Shown: piece after piece, positions 52,149-60,053 of the stretch
Position numbering within the stretch: the first letter of the stretch is position 1
How the letters are laid out: the number at the start of each line of letters is the position of its first letter
Assembly: GCF_001695835.1 (NCBI RefSeq)
Contig: NZ_MBSO01000014.1
Location: 49,807 to 113,806 of the forward strand
Direction: 5' to 3'
Origin: Ensifer sp. LC11
GTDB lineage: Bacteria > Pseudomonadota > Alphaproteobacteria > Rhizobiales > Rhizobiaceae
Length of the DNA: 64,000 nt
Translations under genes and position numbers: made by a program
The notes under the pieces: model-generated
Database searches by the model: none
What the model was told of the DNA's origin: nothing
Seen by the model: only the letters and a program-made list of their open reading frames with translations

Positions 52149-53452
52149 TCGTCGAGGACGAGCCGAACGTCCGCCTCGGGTGCCGGCAGACGCTCGAGCT
52201 CGAAGGCATGGAGGTCGTGGCGGTAGACAGCGCTGAGAACGCCCGCCGGTTCGTTCGCGCGGATTTTCCAGGTGTTGTCGTCACCGACATCCGCCTGCCG
52301 GGCGATAACGGAATGGCGCTCATGCATGATTTTTTGCAAAAGGACCCTGACATACCGGTTGTGCTGATGACCGGACATGGCGACGTTTCGCTGGCAGTCC
52401 AGGCGATGAAGGACGGAGCCCACGACTTCATCGAAAAGCCGTTCTCGCCCGACTACTTCGTTGAAGTCGTGCGTCGGGCGCTTGAGAAACGCAAGCTGAC
52501 GTTGGAGGTGCGCGCGCTGCGCGCGCAACTGGAAAACAGGCAAGCGACGGCTAGCCGGATCATCGGACAATCCTCGGCCATCGAGCGCGTACGCTATCTG
52601 ATCGGCGAACTCGGCAATAGCGCAGCCGACGTGTTGATCCAGGGCGAGACAGGGACCGGCAAGGAGCTCGCGGCGCGCTGCCTGCATGATGCTAGCGCAA
52701 GGCGGAACGGCAATTTTGTTGCCATTAATTGCGGTGGTGTCCCTGAGAACCTTTTCGACAGCGAAATATTCGGCCATGAGCCTGGTGCCTTCACCGGTGC
52801 CGCCAAACGCCGGATAGGCAAAATCGAGTATGCCAATGGCGGAACGCTGTTTCTCGACGAGATCGAGAGCATGCCGATGGCCATGCAGGTCAAACTGCTT
52901 CGAGTTCTGCAAGAACGCACGCTCGAACGTCTTGGATCGAACAGCCCGATCACCGTCGATTGCCGTGTCATTGGGGCCACTAAAGTCGACCTGGCAACGC
53001 TTGCCGAAAAGGGAGAGTTCCGGGCGGACCTCTATTATCGACTGAATGTCGCCACGCTGCCTTTGCCGCCATTGCGCGAACGGCGCGAGGATATAGGCCT
53101 CCTCTTCGAGCAGTTTGCTCTGGAGGCAGCATCGCGTCACGAGCGCGGTGAACTTGCGCCGGACGTCGAACGAACCCAGCGATTGCTCGCTTACAATTGG
53201 CCCGGCAACGTGCGCGAGTTGCGCAATGTCGCCGAACGCTGCGTGCTCGGCATAGCAGCGGGCTTCCCGCCATTCGGCGGGGCAACCGATCCGTCCCCCC
53301 GGCCCTTGGCAAGAACCGTTGAAGACTTCGAGCGAGCTCTAATTGCCGACGCTCTCAGCCGCAATGGCAACAGCTTGGCTCGAGCCAGTGAGTATTTGCT
53401 GGTGCCAAAGGCGACCCTGCACGACAAAATCCGGAAGTACGGTTTGACGTGA
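52124..53452 (+). CDS. DctD-like sigma-54-dependent response regulator
   Basis: This 442-residue protein has a receiver domain with phospho-acceptor Asp55 (VVVTDIRLPGDNG). The AAA+ domain has Walker A GETGTGKE near residue 174, the sigma-54-contacting loop GAFTGAAKRR, and Walker B GGTLFLDEIES. A Fis-type helix-turn-helix is at the C-terminus (NSLARASEYLLVPKATLHDKIRKYGL). It is the expected activator of the sigma-54 promoter before aspA, acting through the dyads at 47228-47273. Its start overlaps the kinase gene. Confidence 0.94.
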   Translation: MDDNLKVLIVEDEPNVRLGCRQTLELEGMEVVAVDSAENARRFVRADFPGVVVTDIRLPGDNGMALMHDFLQKDPDIPVVLMTGHGDVSLAVQAMKDGAHDFIEKPFSPDYFVEVVRRALEKRKLTLEVRALRAQLENRQATASRIIGQSSAIERVRYLIGELGNSAADVLIQGETGTGKELAARCLHDASARRNGNFVAINCGGVPENLFDSEIFGHEPGAFTGAAKRRIGKIEYANGGTLFLDEIESMPMAMQVKLLRVLQERTLERLGSNSPITVDCRVIGATKVDLATLAEKGEFRADLYYRLNVATLPLPPLRERREDIGLLFEQFALEAASRHERGELAPDVERTQRLLAYNWPGNVRELRNVAERCVLGIAAGFPPFGGATDPSPRPLARTVEDFERALIADALSRNGNSLARASEYLLVPKATLHDKIRKYGLT

Positions 53453-53496
53453 CGCTGATTTGTCCCCACCAGAGCCATTCCAGGAAAAGTGCGAAG

Positions 53497-53506
53497 CGGA
53501 TTTCCG
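53497..53506. promoter_or_regulatory. Third copy of the enhancer core CGGATTTCCG
   Basis: CGGATTTCCG lies 45 bp after the dctD-like stop and equals the inner 10 bp of dyad 1 upstream of aspA. It sits between convergent genes, so it may be fortuitous or a distal site. Confidence 0.35.
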
Positions 53507-53569
53507 TTCGGAATTGCGTAAGAATGAGGTGGCGGCGCGCCTGCATGGCGAACCGCCGCTCCCCCGGCA

Positions 53570-54478
53570 CTAGCGTAGGAGCGTCTTGCCAAGGCGGTGG
53601 ATATGGGCAGCGCCGATGCCGCAGCAGCCGCCAATGATCGTGGCGCCGGCTTCGGCCCACGAGCAGGCAAAACGCGAATAGGCGTCGTCGTTCAGGTCGT
53701 CGCGCGTCTCGTGCAGGCCCTCATTGGCAGCCGATTCACCCTGGTCTCCTTCAAAAGCATTGGCATAAACGCCGATTTCGATCTGGGCGTCTGTCTTTCG
53801 GAACACCCTTGCTGCCGTCTCCACCGCTACCTGCATGACCTCGGGCTTGCTGCAATTGAATAGGAAGCCCTCCGCGCCGGATGATATCGCCCAGGACGCG
53901 GCCGCCTCGACGCTGTCGCCGGAGCGAAGCCTCGGTTCGCTACTTTCGATATCTGCCTCGTCATCCGCCAATGTGAAGGAAATCCAGAACGGCTTGCCCG
54001 ATGCCGCCACCGCCTCGCGGACGGCCTCGCCCTCGGCGATCAGGCTCAAGGTCTCGCCGAGCCATATGTCGACGAAGGGATCGAGGTTTTCGACCAGCAC
54101 TTTGAGATAGTCCTGCACCCGCGCAGGCCGGAAATTCTGCGGCTCGTAGGAACCGAAGATCGGCGGCAGCGAGCCGGCGACCAGCACCTTGCGATCGGCA
54201 ACGGCATCGGCCGCTTCGCGCGCCAGGCGACCAGCGAGACGGATCAGTGCCGGCCCCTCCTTCTGAAACCGCTCCTCGCCGATATGGAACGGCACGAGCG
54301 CATAGCTGTTTGTCGTAATGACCTGCGAACCGGCGGCGATGAACTCCTTGTGCACCTCGCGGACGATATCCGGCGAATTGATCAGCGCCAGGGCTGACCA
54401 TTCCGGCTGTTTCAACTCGGCGCCTAGCCGCATCAGCTCGCGACTCATGCCGCCGTCAAGAATTCGCATCGTGCTCAT
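53570..54478 (-). CDS. Homocysteine S-methyltransferase
   Basis: This 302-residue enzyme of the MmuM/BHMT type transfers a methyl group, for example from S-methylmethionine, to homocysteine, giving methionine. ILDGGMSRELMRLG at the N-terminus, AGSQVITTNSYALVPF, GFLFNCSKPEVM with the first zinc Cys, and IIGGCCGIGAAHI with the two others are all present. The ATG at 54478 follows GGAGACC. It is the last gene, 103 bp after the permease, of a cluster with a polar amino-acid importer, which suggests import and use of S-methylmethionine. Confidence 0.9.
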   Translation of the reverse strand: MSTMRILDGGMSRELMRLGAELKQPEWSALALINSPDIVREVHKEFIAAGSQVITTNSYALVPFHIGEERFQKEGPALIRLAGRLAREAADAVADRKVLVAGSLPPIFGSYEPQNFRPARVQDYLKVLVENLDPFVDIWLGETLSLIAEGEAVREAVAASGKPFWISFTLADDEADIESSEPRLRSGDSVEAAASWAISSGAEGFLFNCSKPEVMQVAVETAARVFRKTDAQIEIGVYANAFEGDQGESAANEGLHETRDDLNDDAYSRFACSWAEAGATIIGGCCGIGAAHIHRLGKTLLR

Positions 54479-54581
54479 GAAGAGGTCTCCATTTGGGCGC
54501 CGCGCCGTCACCAGCAGTCGGCTTTTCGTTACAAAGGTGTGAGGTGTGCGTTGATCGCTCCGACAGCTCTTTCTGATCGGC

Positions 54582-55271
54582 CTAACGACGAACCGGCACC
54601 TGCGCTTCGAGACCTCGAAAGACGCGGGCAATGACTGCGGTCAGGGCGAGATAGAAGAGGGTGACGACGAGCAGCGGTTCGTAGACCAGCAGCGTGTCCT
54701 GACGGACCTTGCTGGCCACGGCGTAGAGATCCATCACCGTGACCGTGAAGGCGAGCGGCGTCGCCTTGAGCTGCATGACGATCTCTCCGGCAATGGTCGG
54801 CAGGGCAATGCGGATGGCGCGCGGCAGCCAGATGCGGCGGATCAGCTTCCAGGGCGACAGGCCGAAGGCCTGGCCCGCTTCAAGCTCGCCCTTGGGCACG
54901 GCAAGCAGAGCACCGCGCAAAACCTCCGCCTCATAGGCCGCATAGTTCAGCGTGAAGCTTACGGCGGCGAAAAAGAAGCCTTCGCGCAGGATCGGCCAGA
55001 AGAGGCTCTGGCGGATGCCGGGGACCATAGGCAGCAGCGAGCCGACGCCGTAATAGAGAAGCCACAGCTGGATCAGCAGCGGCGTGCCGCGGAAGAAGGT
55101 GCAATAGCCGCGGGCCAGCAGCCGCGTCAGCCTGCCACCGCTGACCTGCGCGAAGGCGAGTCCGACGGCGATCACGAAGCCGAACGCCACGGAGATGACG
55201 AGCAGTGACACGGTCTGCCAGGCGCCGGTCAGAAGAAGCGGCCAGTAGGAGGAAATCCAGGTGAAACTCAT
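54582..55271 (-). CDS. Polar amino-acid ABC transporter permease (HisM type)
   Basis: This 229-residue inner-membrane permease has about five hydrophobic helices and the EAA loop YAAYEAEVLRGALLAVPKGELEAGQAFGLSPWKLIRRIWLPRAIRIALP. The N-terminus WPLLLTGAWQTVSLLVISVAFG is typical of the HisMQ family. It is 12 bp downstream of the other permease gene and forms a heterodimeric channel with it. Confidence 0.92.
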   Translation of the reverse strand: MSFTWISSYWPLLLTGAWQTVSLLVISVAFGFVIAVGLAFAQVSGGRLTRLLARGYCTFFRGTPLLIQLWLLYYGVGSLLPMVPGIRQSLFWPILREGFFFAAVSFTLNYAAYEAEVLRGALLAVPKGELEAGQAFGLSPWKLIRRIWLPRAIRIALPTIAGEIVMQLKATPLAFTVTVMDLYAVASKVRQDTLLVYEPLLVVTLFYLALTAVIARVFRGLEAQVPVRR

Positions 55272-55283
55272 GGAGCGCTTTCT

Positions 55284-56009
55284 TCAGGCAAGGCGCGGCT
55301 GCCCTCGCCGCACCCGCCCTTCGATTAGCTTGAAGGCGACGTTGGAGACGAGCGTGATGGCGAGGTAGAGAAAGGCGGAAGCGAGGAAAAACACGAAATA
55401 GTGTTTGGTGCTTGCCCCGGCGAGGCGGGTGGCGAGCGCCAGTTCCTGGTAGCCGACGACCGCGACCAGCGCGCTGTCCTTGGTGATCGACATCCACAGA
55501 TTGGCAAGCCCCGGCAGCGCGTTCGGCAAGAGCGCTGGCAACAGGACGCGGCGAAACCGCAGCGCAGGCCTCATGCCGAAGGCCTTGGCCGCCTCGATCT
55601 GACCCGTGGGAATGGCGAGAATCGCACCGCGCAGCACCTCCGTCATATAGGCGCCCTGAACGAAGCCGAGCACGGCGACGGCCGCGACAAAGCCGTTCAC
55701 ATCGATCGGCGGCAGTTCCAATGCCGCCAGCAGCCGGTTGAGGCCGTCGGTGCCGGCATAATAAAGCCCGACTATCAGGATCAGCTCGGGAACCGCGCGA
55801 ATGACCGTGGTGTAGAGATCGAGCAACAGGCGAAGTACGCGGTTGCCGGAAAGTTTTCCGAGCGCGCCGCCCGTGCCGAGCAAAACGCCGACCGCGAAGG
55901 CGCAGGCCGAGATGGCGACCGTGGAGACCGCACCTGCCAAAAGAACACCGCCCCATCCCGGAGGGTAGGGAGACAGCAGGTCCAGAATGCCTTGTTGCGT
56001 GGTCGCCAT
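55284..56009 (-). CDS. Polar amino-acid ABC transporter permease (HisQ type)
   Basis: This 241-residue permease opens GWGGVLLAGAVSTVAISACAFAVG and carries the EAA loop GAYMTEVLRGAILAIPTGQIEAAKAFGMRPALRFRRVLLP. Five or so transmembrane helices. It sits 12 bp after the binding-protein gene. Confidence 0.92.
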   Translation of the reverse strand: MATTQQGILDLLSPYPPGWGGVLLAGAVSTVAISACAFAVGVLLGTGGALGKLSGNRVLRLLLDLYTTVIRAVPELILIVGLYYAGTDGLNRLLAALELPPIDVNGFVAAVAVLGFVQGAYMTEVLRGAILAIPTGQIEAAKAFGMRPALRFRRVLLPALLPNALPGLANLWMSITKDSALVAVVGYQELALATRLAGASTKHYFVFFLASAFLYLAITLVSNVAFKLIEGRVRRGQPRLA

Positions 56010-56021
56010 CTTCCGGGCCGC

Positions 56022-56795
56022 TTACTTCGCGCCGTAGATATCGAAGTCGAAGTACTTCTTGGTGATGGCGTCGTACTGGCCGTTGGCCCGAATCGCGGCG
56101 ATCGCAGTATTCAGCTTGGCTTTCAGCTCTGTATCTTCCTTGCGCAAGCCGCCCGAAACGCCGGCTCCAAGAATTTCCTTGTCGTCGGCGACGTCTCCCA
56201 TCTTGGCGCAGCAATCCTTGCCGCCGTCGCTTTTGAGGAACGCATCGAGCGCCAGGGAATCACCGAAGACGTAGTCGATACGGCCGGAGGCCAGATCCTG
56301 GAAAGCCTCGTCGAGGGTCTGGTAGGTCTTCTCCTCGGCCGAGTCTGCAAAATACTTCTTGTAATATTCAGACTGGATCGTCGACACTTGGATGCCGATG
56401 GTCTTGCCCTTGACGTCTTCGGCGGTGGCGCCCGGCTTCTGGTCCTTGGGGCCGATCAAGGTGCTCGGCGTGTTGTAATACTTGTCGGTGAAGTCGATCA
56501 CCTTCGAGCGTTCTGCGGTGTTCGACATCGACGACCAGATCACGTCGAACTTCTTGCTCTGGAGTGCCGGAATGAGACCATCCCAGGAAATGTCGACGAT
56601 CGAGCATTTCTCCTTCATCTCTTCGCAGACGGCGTTCATCAGATCGATTTCCCATCCGTGCCACGCACCTGAGGCGTCCTTGGCGAAGAAGGGCGGATAG
56701 GATTCGTTCATGACGCCGAAGCGGACTTCGGCCTGCGCGGTGGCGGCGGAAAGCGCAAGGGCCGCGCCGGCGAAAAGCATGGGAAGCAGTTTCAT
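56022..56795 (-). CDS. Polar amino-acid ABC transporter substrate-binding protein
   Basis: This 257-residue family 3 (SBP_bac_3) periplasmic protein has signal peptide MKLLPMLFAGAALALSAATAQA. The mature part has VRFGVMNESYPPFFAKDASGAWHGWEIDLMNAVCEEM, then VIDFTDKYYNTPSTLIG and the hinge-region GKTIGIQVSTIQSEYY. Two Cys pairs are possible (C58/C65-type and DCCAK). Linked to homocysteine methyltransferase, it may bind S-methylmethionine or a related amino acid; the ligand is not shown by sequence. Confidence 0.92.
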   Translation of the reverse strand: MKLLPMLFAGAALALSAATAQAEVRFGVMNESYPPFFAKDASGAWHGWEIDLMNAVCEEMKEKCSIVDISWDGLIPALQSKKFDVIWSSMSNTAERSKVIDFTDKYYNTPSTLIGPKDQKPGATAEDVKGKTIGIQVSTIQSEYYKKYFADSAEEKTYQTLDEAFQDLASGRIDYVFGDSLALDAFLKSDGGKDCCAKMGDVADDKEILGAGVSGGLRKEDTELKAKLNTAIAAIRANGQYDAITKKYFDFDIYGAK

Positions 56796-56840
56796 TCGCA
56801 GGATTCTCCTGGTTCGTGTGCTGTCGATGATGGATGCGCA

Positions 56841-57620
56841 TCAGTGGGCGCTGAGACGGGCAAATTCCCGGCAGCGGGCGCTGACGGGCGAGCCGAAGAC
56901 TTGCTCGGGCGGGCCTTCCTCCTCGATCAGCCCCTGATGCAGGAAGAGAACGCGGCTGGAGACATCTCGGGCGAAGCGCATTTCATGCGTGACGATCAGC
57001 ATGGTGCGGCCTTCTTCCGCGAGATCGCGGATGACTTTGAGGACCTCGCCGACCAGCTCCGGATCGAGCGCCGATGTCGGCTCGTCGAACAGCATGACGG
57101 CAGGATCGATGCAGAGCGCCCGCGCGATCGCCGCGCGCTGCTGCTGGCCACCGGAGAGGAAGGCGGGATAGGCATCGCGCTTATCGAAGAGCCCAACCTT
57201 GTGGAGCAGGACTTCGGCCTTTTCGATCGCCTCCCGGCGAGGAACGCCCAGGACATGCATCGGCGCCTCGATGACGTTTTCCAGCACGGTTCTATGAGCC
57301 CACAGATTGAAGCTCTGAAAGACCATCCCAAGCCCCGTCCGTAGCCGCTCGATCTGCCGCCAGCTCTGCGGATGCAGCCGCCCACCGCGGCCGGGTTTCA
57401 GCGCGACTTCCTCGCCATTGACGGCAATACGTCCGCGGTCGGGCGTTTCCAAGAAATTGATGCATCTGAGGAAGGTGCTCTTGCCAGAACCCGACGAGCC
57501 GATAATGGAGATGACATCGGACTTGTGAGCCTCGGTCGAGATACCCTTGAGAACCTGTTGCGAGCCGAAGCTTTTATGGAGATCTTCGACGCGAAGAGCA
57601 GGAAAGGGTTGATCCGACAT
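56841..57620 (-). CDS. Polar amino-acid ABC transporter ATPase (GlnQ/HisP type)
   Basis: This 259-residue ATPase has Walker [10 protein letters not shown] near residue 45, signature [15 protein letters not shown], Walker [22 protein letters not shown] and the H-loop IVTHEMRFA. The start [19 protein letters not shown] at 57620 is chosen over the long upstream extension to 57782, which would run through the operator region. It is the first gene of the leftward operon to 53570. Confidence 0.92.
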   Translation of the reverse strand: MSDQPFPALRVEDLHKSFGSQQVLKGISTEAHKSDVISIIGSSGSGKSTFLRCINFLETPDRGRIAVNGEEVALKPGRGGRLHPQSWRQIERLRTGLGMVFQSFNLWAHRTVLENVIEAPMHVLGVPRREAIEKAEVLLHKVGLFDKRDAYPAFLSGGQQQRAAIARALCIDPAVMLFDEPTSALDPELVGEVLKVIRDLAEEGRTMLIVTHEMRFARDVSSRVLFLHQGLIEEEGPPEQVFGSPVSARCREFARLSAH

Positions 57621-57661
57621 GCGTGGTTCCGGCTGAACTGAAGTTGCGAAGAATAATGATA

Positions 57662-57688
57662 AATTGCGCGGTTTTTTCGCGCAATTTC
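57662..57688. promoter_or_regulatory. Inverted repeat AAATTGCGCG-N7-CGCGCAATTT
   Basis: Perfect 10-bp arms around a T-rich 7-base loop lie 42 bp before the ATPase start. It could be an Lrp/AsnC operator, or form a hairpin in the leader of the importer mRNA. Confidence 0.6.
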
Positions 57689-57695
57689 CATCTCT

Positions 57696-57716
57696 TTTGC
57701 ATATTCTATGCAAAAT
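57696..57716. promoter_or_regulatory. Lrp/AsnC-type operator TTTTGCATA-N3-TATGCAAAA
   Basis: A perfect palindrome with 9-bp A/T-rich arms lies between the divergent importer and Lrp-type regulator genes. Its length and A/T-rich flanks fit an Lrp-family binding site, and its position would let the regulator control both itself and the importer. Confidence 0.7.
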
Positions 57717-57781
57717 AATCTTTTTCGCGCGGCGAACACGGCAGAATGCAGCTGCGCGGAGAGTTCGAAGTGGACAGGACA

Positions 57782-58255
57782 ATGGAACAACTGGATCGTT
57801 TTGACCGCGACATTCTCGATATCGTTCAGCGCGACTGCCAGCTGAAGGCCGAAGCGATTGCCGAGCGGATCGGCCTGTCGGTCTCGGCCGTGCAGCGGCG
57901 GTTGAAGCGGCTGCGCGAGGAGGGGATCATCAAGGCCGAGGTCGCCGTGGTCGACCGGAAGGCGACGGGAACATCGATGGTGTTCATCGTCGGCATGGAG
58001 ATCGAGCGGGACAATTACGACGCGCTGGCGAAGTTTCGTGTTTGGGCGGAGAAGCAGGATCATATCCAGCAGGTTTATTACGTCACCGGCGCCGTCGATC
58101 TGATCGCGATCGTCACCGCCCGCGACGTCGAGCATTATGACGACATCGCCGCCCTGATCATGGCGGAAAACCCGCAGATCCGGCGCATGCATACCAATGT
58201 AGTGCTGCGGGACATTAAGCTTGGATTGTTCGTGCCCCTGGCCGCGAATCCTTGA
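57782..58255 (+). CDS. Lrp/AsnC-family transcriptional regulator
   Basis: This 157-residue regulator has an N-terminal helix-turn-helix ([47 protein letters not shown]) followed by a RAM ligand-binding domain ([27 protein letters not shown]). In-frame alternatives at 57746 (ATG) and 57770 (GTG) exist; 57782 gives the usual N-terminus just before the helix-turn-helix and has AGGA close upstream. Divergent from the amino-acid importer, it probably controls that operon, responding to the imported amino acid. Confidence 0.92.
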   Translation: MEQLDRFDRDILDIVQRDCQLKAEAIAERIGLSVSAVQRRLKRLREEGIIKAEVAVVDRKATGTSMVFIVGMEIERDNYDALAKFRVWAEKQDHIQQVYYVTGAVDLIAIVTARDVEHYDDIAALIMAENPQIRRMHTNVVLRDIKLGLFVPLAANP

Positions 58256-58320
58256 GGATAAATGGTCTGGCGGATGCCTGGGCCACGCCGGACTTTCGTT
58301 ATGGAAGGTGTCGAGGCGCC

Positions 58321-58483
58321 GGTTCTATTCCGTTCAAGGCGAAGGATAGAAGGCATCCAGACTGGGCGAAATGTTGCCGGCTTCCAGTCGTCTCAGTCGG
58401 ATGGAGAGTTCGCGTCACTGCCTTTGATCTGAACGCCCGGGACGCGGCAAGAACGGATTTTCGGCGCCTCAATTGGGGCCGAG
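58321..58483. repeat. Dispersed intergenic repeat, copy 2
   Basis: The second copy of the element at 36433-36615, in the same orientation, with blocks CCGTTCAAGGCGAAGGAT, TTGCCGGCTTCCAG, ATGGAGAGTTCGCGT, TTTGATCTGAACGCCC, AAGAACGGATTTTC and CAATTGGGGCCGA. It is about 20 bp shorter because of internal deletions. Non-coding. Confidence 0.75.
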
Positions 58484-58865
58484 CGCGGACTGGTAGGTCC
58501 CCGCAAGGCGACCCGCAGAAGTGTCAGTGGGCGACAATGTCTCGGCAAATTGCGGGCATGCAATCTTTCCTTGCCAGAGGGTGAAGGGATCGGCGATCGG
58601 TCGGCGTCCTGATCGGTGGTTTCGCCCACACGGGCGGGGGCATTTTTATCGGCGATGTCAGGCGGCGCTGAGTCTCTTCTCGCAGCGCAGCAGCATGCCG
58701 TAGAGGTCGCGGGGGCTCGTCGGGTACCAATGGAAGGAGTTTAGCAGGCCAGGCGCGCCAATCGGTACTAACGGGTGCTACAGCGCAAATTCAACGGGGC
58801 GGGTTCGGCTGACGCCGTCTGAGGATACCGCCTCAGCGGCGATCACCCCGTCGGCACGGATAAGA
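58484..58865. other. Intergenic stretch after the repeat
   Basis: About 380 bp with no supported gene. A hairpin GTCAGGCGGCGCTGAG... and C/G-rich direct runs occur but none is clearly a terminator. It lies at the 3' end of both flanking genes. Confidence 0.35.
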
Positions 58866-59888
58866 TCAGCGTTTTTTCCCGCCAGGCGGAGGGCCAACGG
58901 AGTTGCGCACGACCAGGTCGGGTCTCAGCAGGATCTCGGTTTCGGGGGCAGCACGGTCTGAAAGCATAGCGAGGAGCAACGCCATCGCGTGCTTGCCGAT
59001 TGCGGTGCGTGGCTGGCGGACCGTGGTCAGAGAAGGGGTCATGAAGCTTGCTTGCGGGATGTCATCGAAACCGGTCACTGAAAAGTCGTCCGGTATTTCG
59101 TAGCCACGAGCCTTGAGGCCAAGCGCGACACCAAGCGCGGTCTGATCATTGACACACATGAAGGCTGTCGGAAGATCGTCGCGCATGAAGAGTTGCTCCA
59201 GCGCCAGTCGGCCGCTTTCAACCGTCCCATCGCCCTCTAGGACCAGATTCGAGGGGATGCCGGCTGCGGCAAGTCCCGCCTCGTATCCCAAGCGGCGTCG
59301 ACGATAGGCAAGACGCGTGTTGGAGTCTCCGATGAATGCGATCCGGCGGTGGCCTTCGGAAATGAGCAGATCGACGGCTTTGCGTGCGCCTTCGACGTCA
59401 TCAACCCCGACATAGGGAATGCCCCCATTGAAGACGGGTTCGAACACGCCGACACTCGGAGGCAGGCGGGCTGTCACGGCCTGATGGCCGAAGGGAAGGA
59501 TGCCGGTGAACAGGATCAGCCCGGCGGCCTGGTAGGAATTGAAGAACTTGAGGTACTCCAGTCCGCGTTGCGCATCGTTCTGGGTATGGCCGATCAGCAC
59601 GCCGTAGCCGTGAGCGCGCGCTTCGTTTTCAAGGCCGACCAGAATACTCGAAAAATTCGGGTCGCCGATGTCGGGTGCGACCACGAGAATCATGTTCGAC
59701 CGCCCCAGCCTCAGGCTGCGCGCCATCGCATTGGTGGTGTAGCCGGTGATCGCGATCGCCTGATTGACCTTGAGCCGCGTTGATTTGGCAACCTTCTCCG
59801 GCATGTGAATGGCCCGCGAAACGGTCGCGATCGACACTTCGGCGATCCGGGCGACGTCTTCGATAGTTGCAGGCGTGGAATTGGACAC
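58866..59888 (-). CDS. LacI-family transcriptional regulator
   Basis: This 340-residue repressor has its helix-turn-helix at the N-terminus (TIEDVARIAEVSIATVSRAIHMPEKV, hinge NAMARSLRLGRSNMI). The periplasmic-binding-like effector domain follows, with VAPDIGDPNFSSILVGLENEARAHGY, FIGDSNTRLAYRRRRLGYEAGL, and VTGFDDIPQASFMTPSLTTVRQP. The GTG at 59888 places the start just before the helix-turn-helix; the open frame to 59981 would run into the operator. It is divergent from a sugar importer whose promoter carries two LacI-type operators. Confidence 0.9.
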   Translation of the reverse strand: MSNSTPATIEDVARIAEVSIATVSRAIHMPEKVAKSTRLKVNQAIAITGYTTNAMARSLRLGRSNMILVVAPDIGDPNFSSILVGLENEARAHGYGVLIGHTQNDAQRGLEYLKFFNSYQAAGLILFTGILPFGHQAVTARLPPSVGVFEPVFNGGIPYVGVDDVEGARKAVDLLISEGHRRIAFIGDSNTRLAYRRRRLGYEAGLAAAGIPSNLVLEGDGTVESGRLALEQLFMRDDLPTAFMCVNDQTALGVALGLKARGYEIPDDFSVTGFDDIPQASFMTPSLTTVRQPRTAIGKHAMALLLAMLSDRAAPETEILLRPDLVVRNSVGPPPGGKKR

Positions 59889-59980
59889 TCGGTTGGCCTC
59901 GGGCTTTGTTGCGAGGACACTACACAGACTTGCTCGACGATCAAACGCCGCGAGGCAAAAAAATTCTCGATCGATGATCA

Positions 59981-59994
59981 TGTAAACCTTTACA
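59981..59994. promoter_or_regulatory. LacI-type operator 1, TGTAAA-CC-TTTACA
   Basis: A 14-bp dyad between the divergent lacI-type and importer genes. With operator 2 it forms one large perfect palindrome with 15-bp arms. Confidence 0.75.
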
Positions 59995-60002
59995 GTCGCC
60001 AG

Positions 60003-60016
60003 TGTAAAGGTTTACA
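60003..60016. promoter_or_regulatory. LacI-type operator 2, TGTAAA-GG-TTTACA
   Basis: A second 14-bp dyad, 8 bp from the first and 22 bp centre to centre, so both lie on the same DNA face. It ends 37 bp before the importer ATPase ATG. The pair is well placed to block transcription in both directions. Confidence 0.75.
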
Positions 60017-60053
60017 TCACCGAGAAAGCGGTGGAGGCCGCAGGGAGGGGAAT

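Noticed and set aside
57621..57782. N-terminal extension of the amino-acid ABC ATPase
   Set aside because: The open frame passes through two perfect palindromes in the divergent promoter region and adds sequence not found in GlnQ/HisP-type ATPases.
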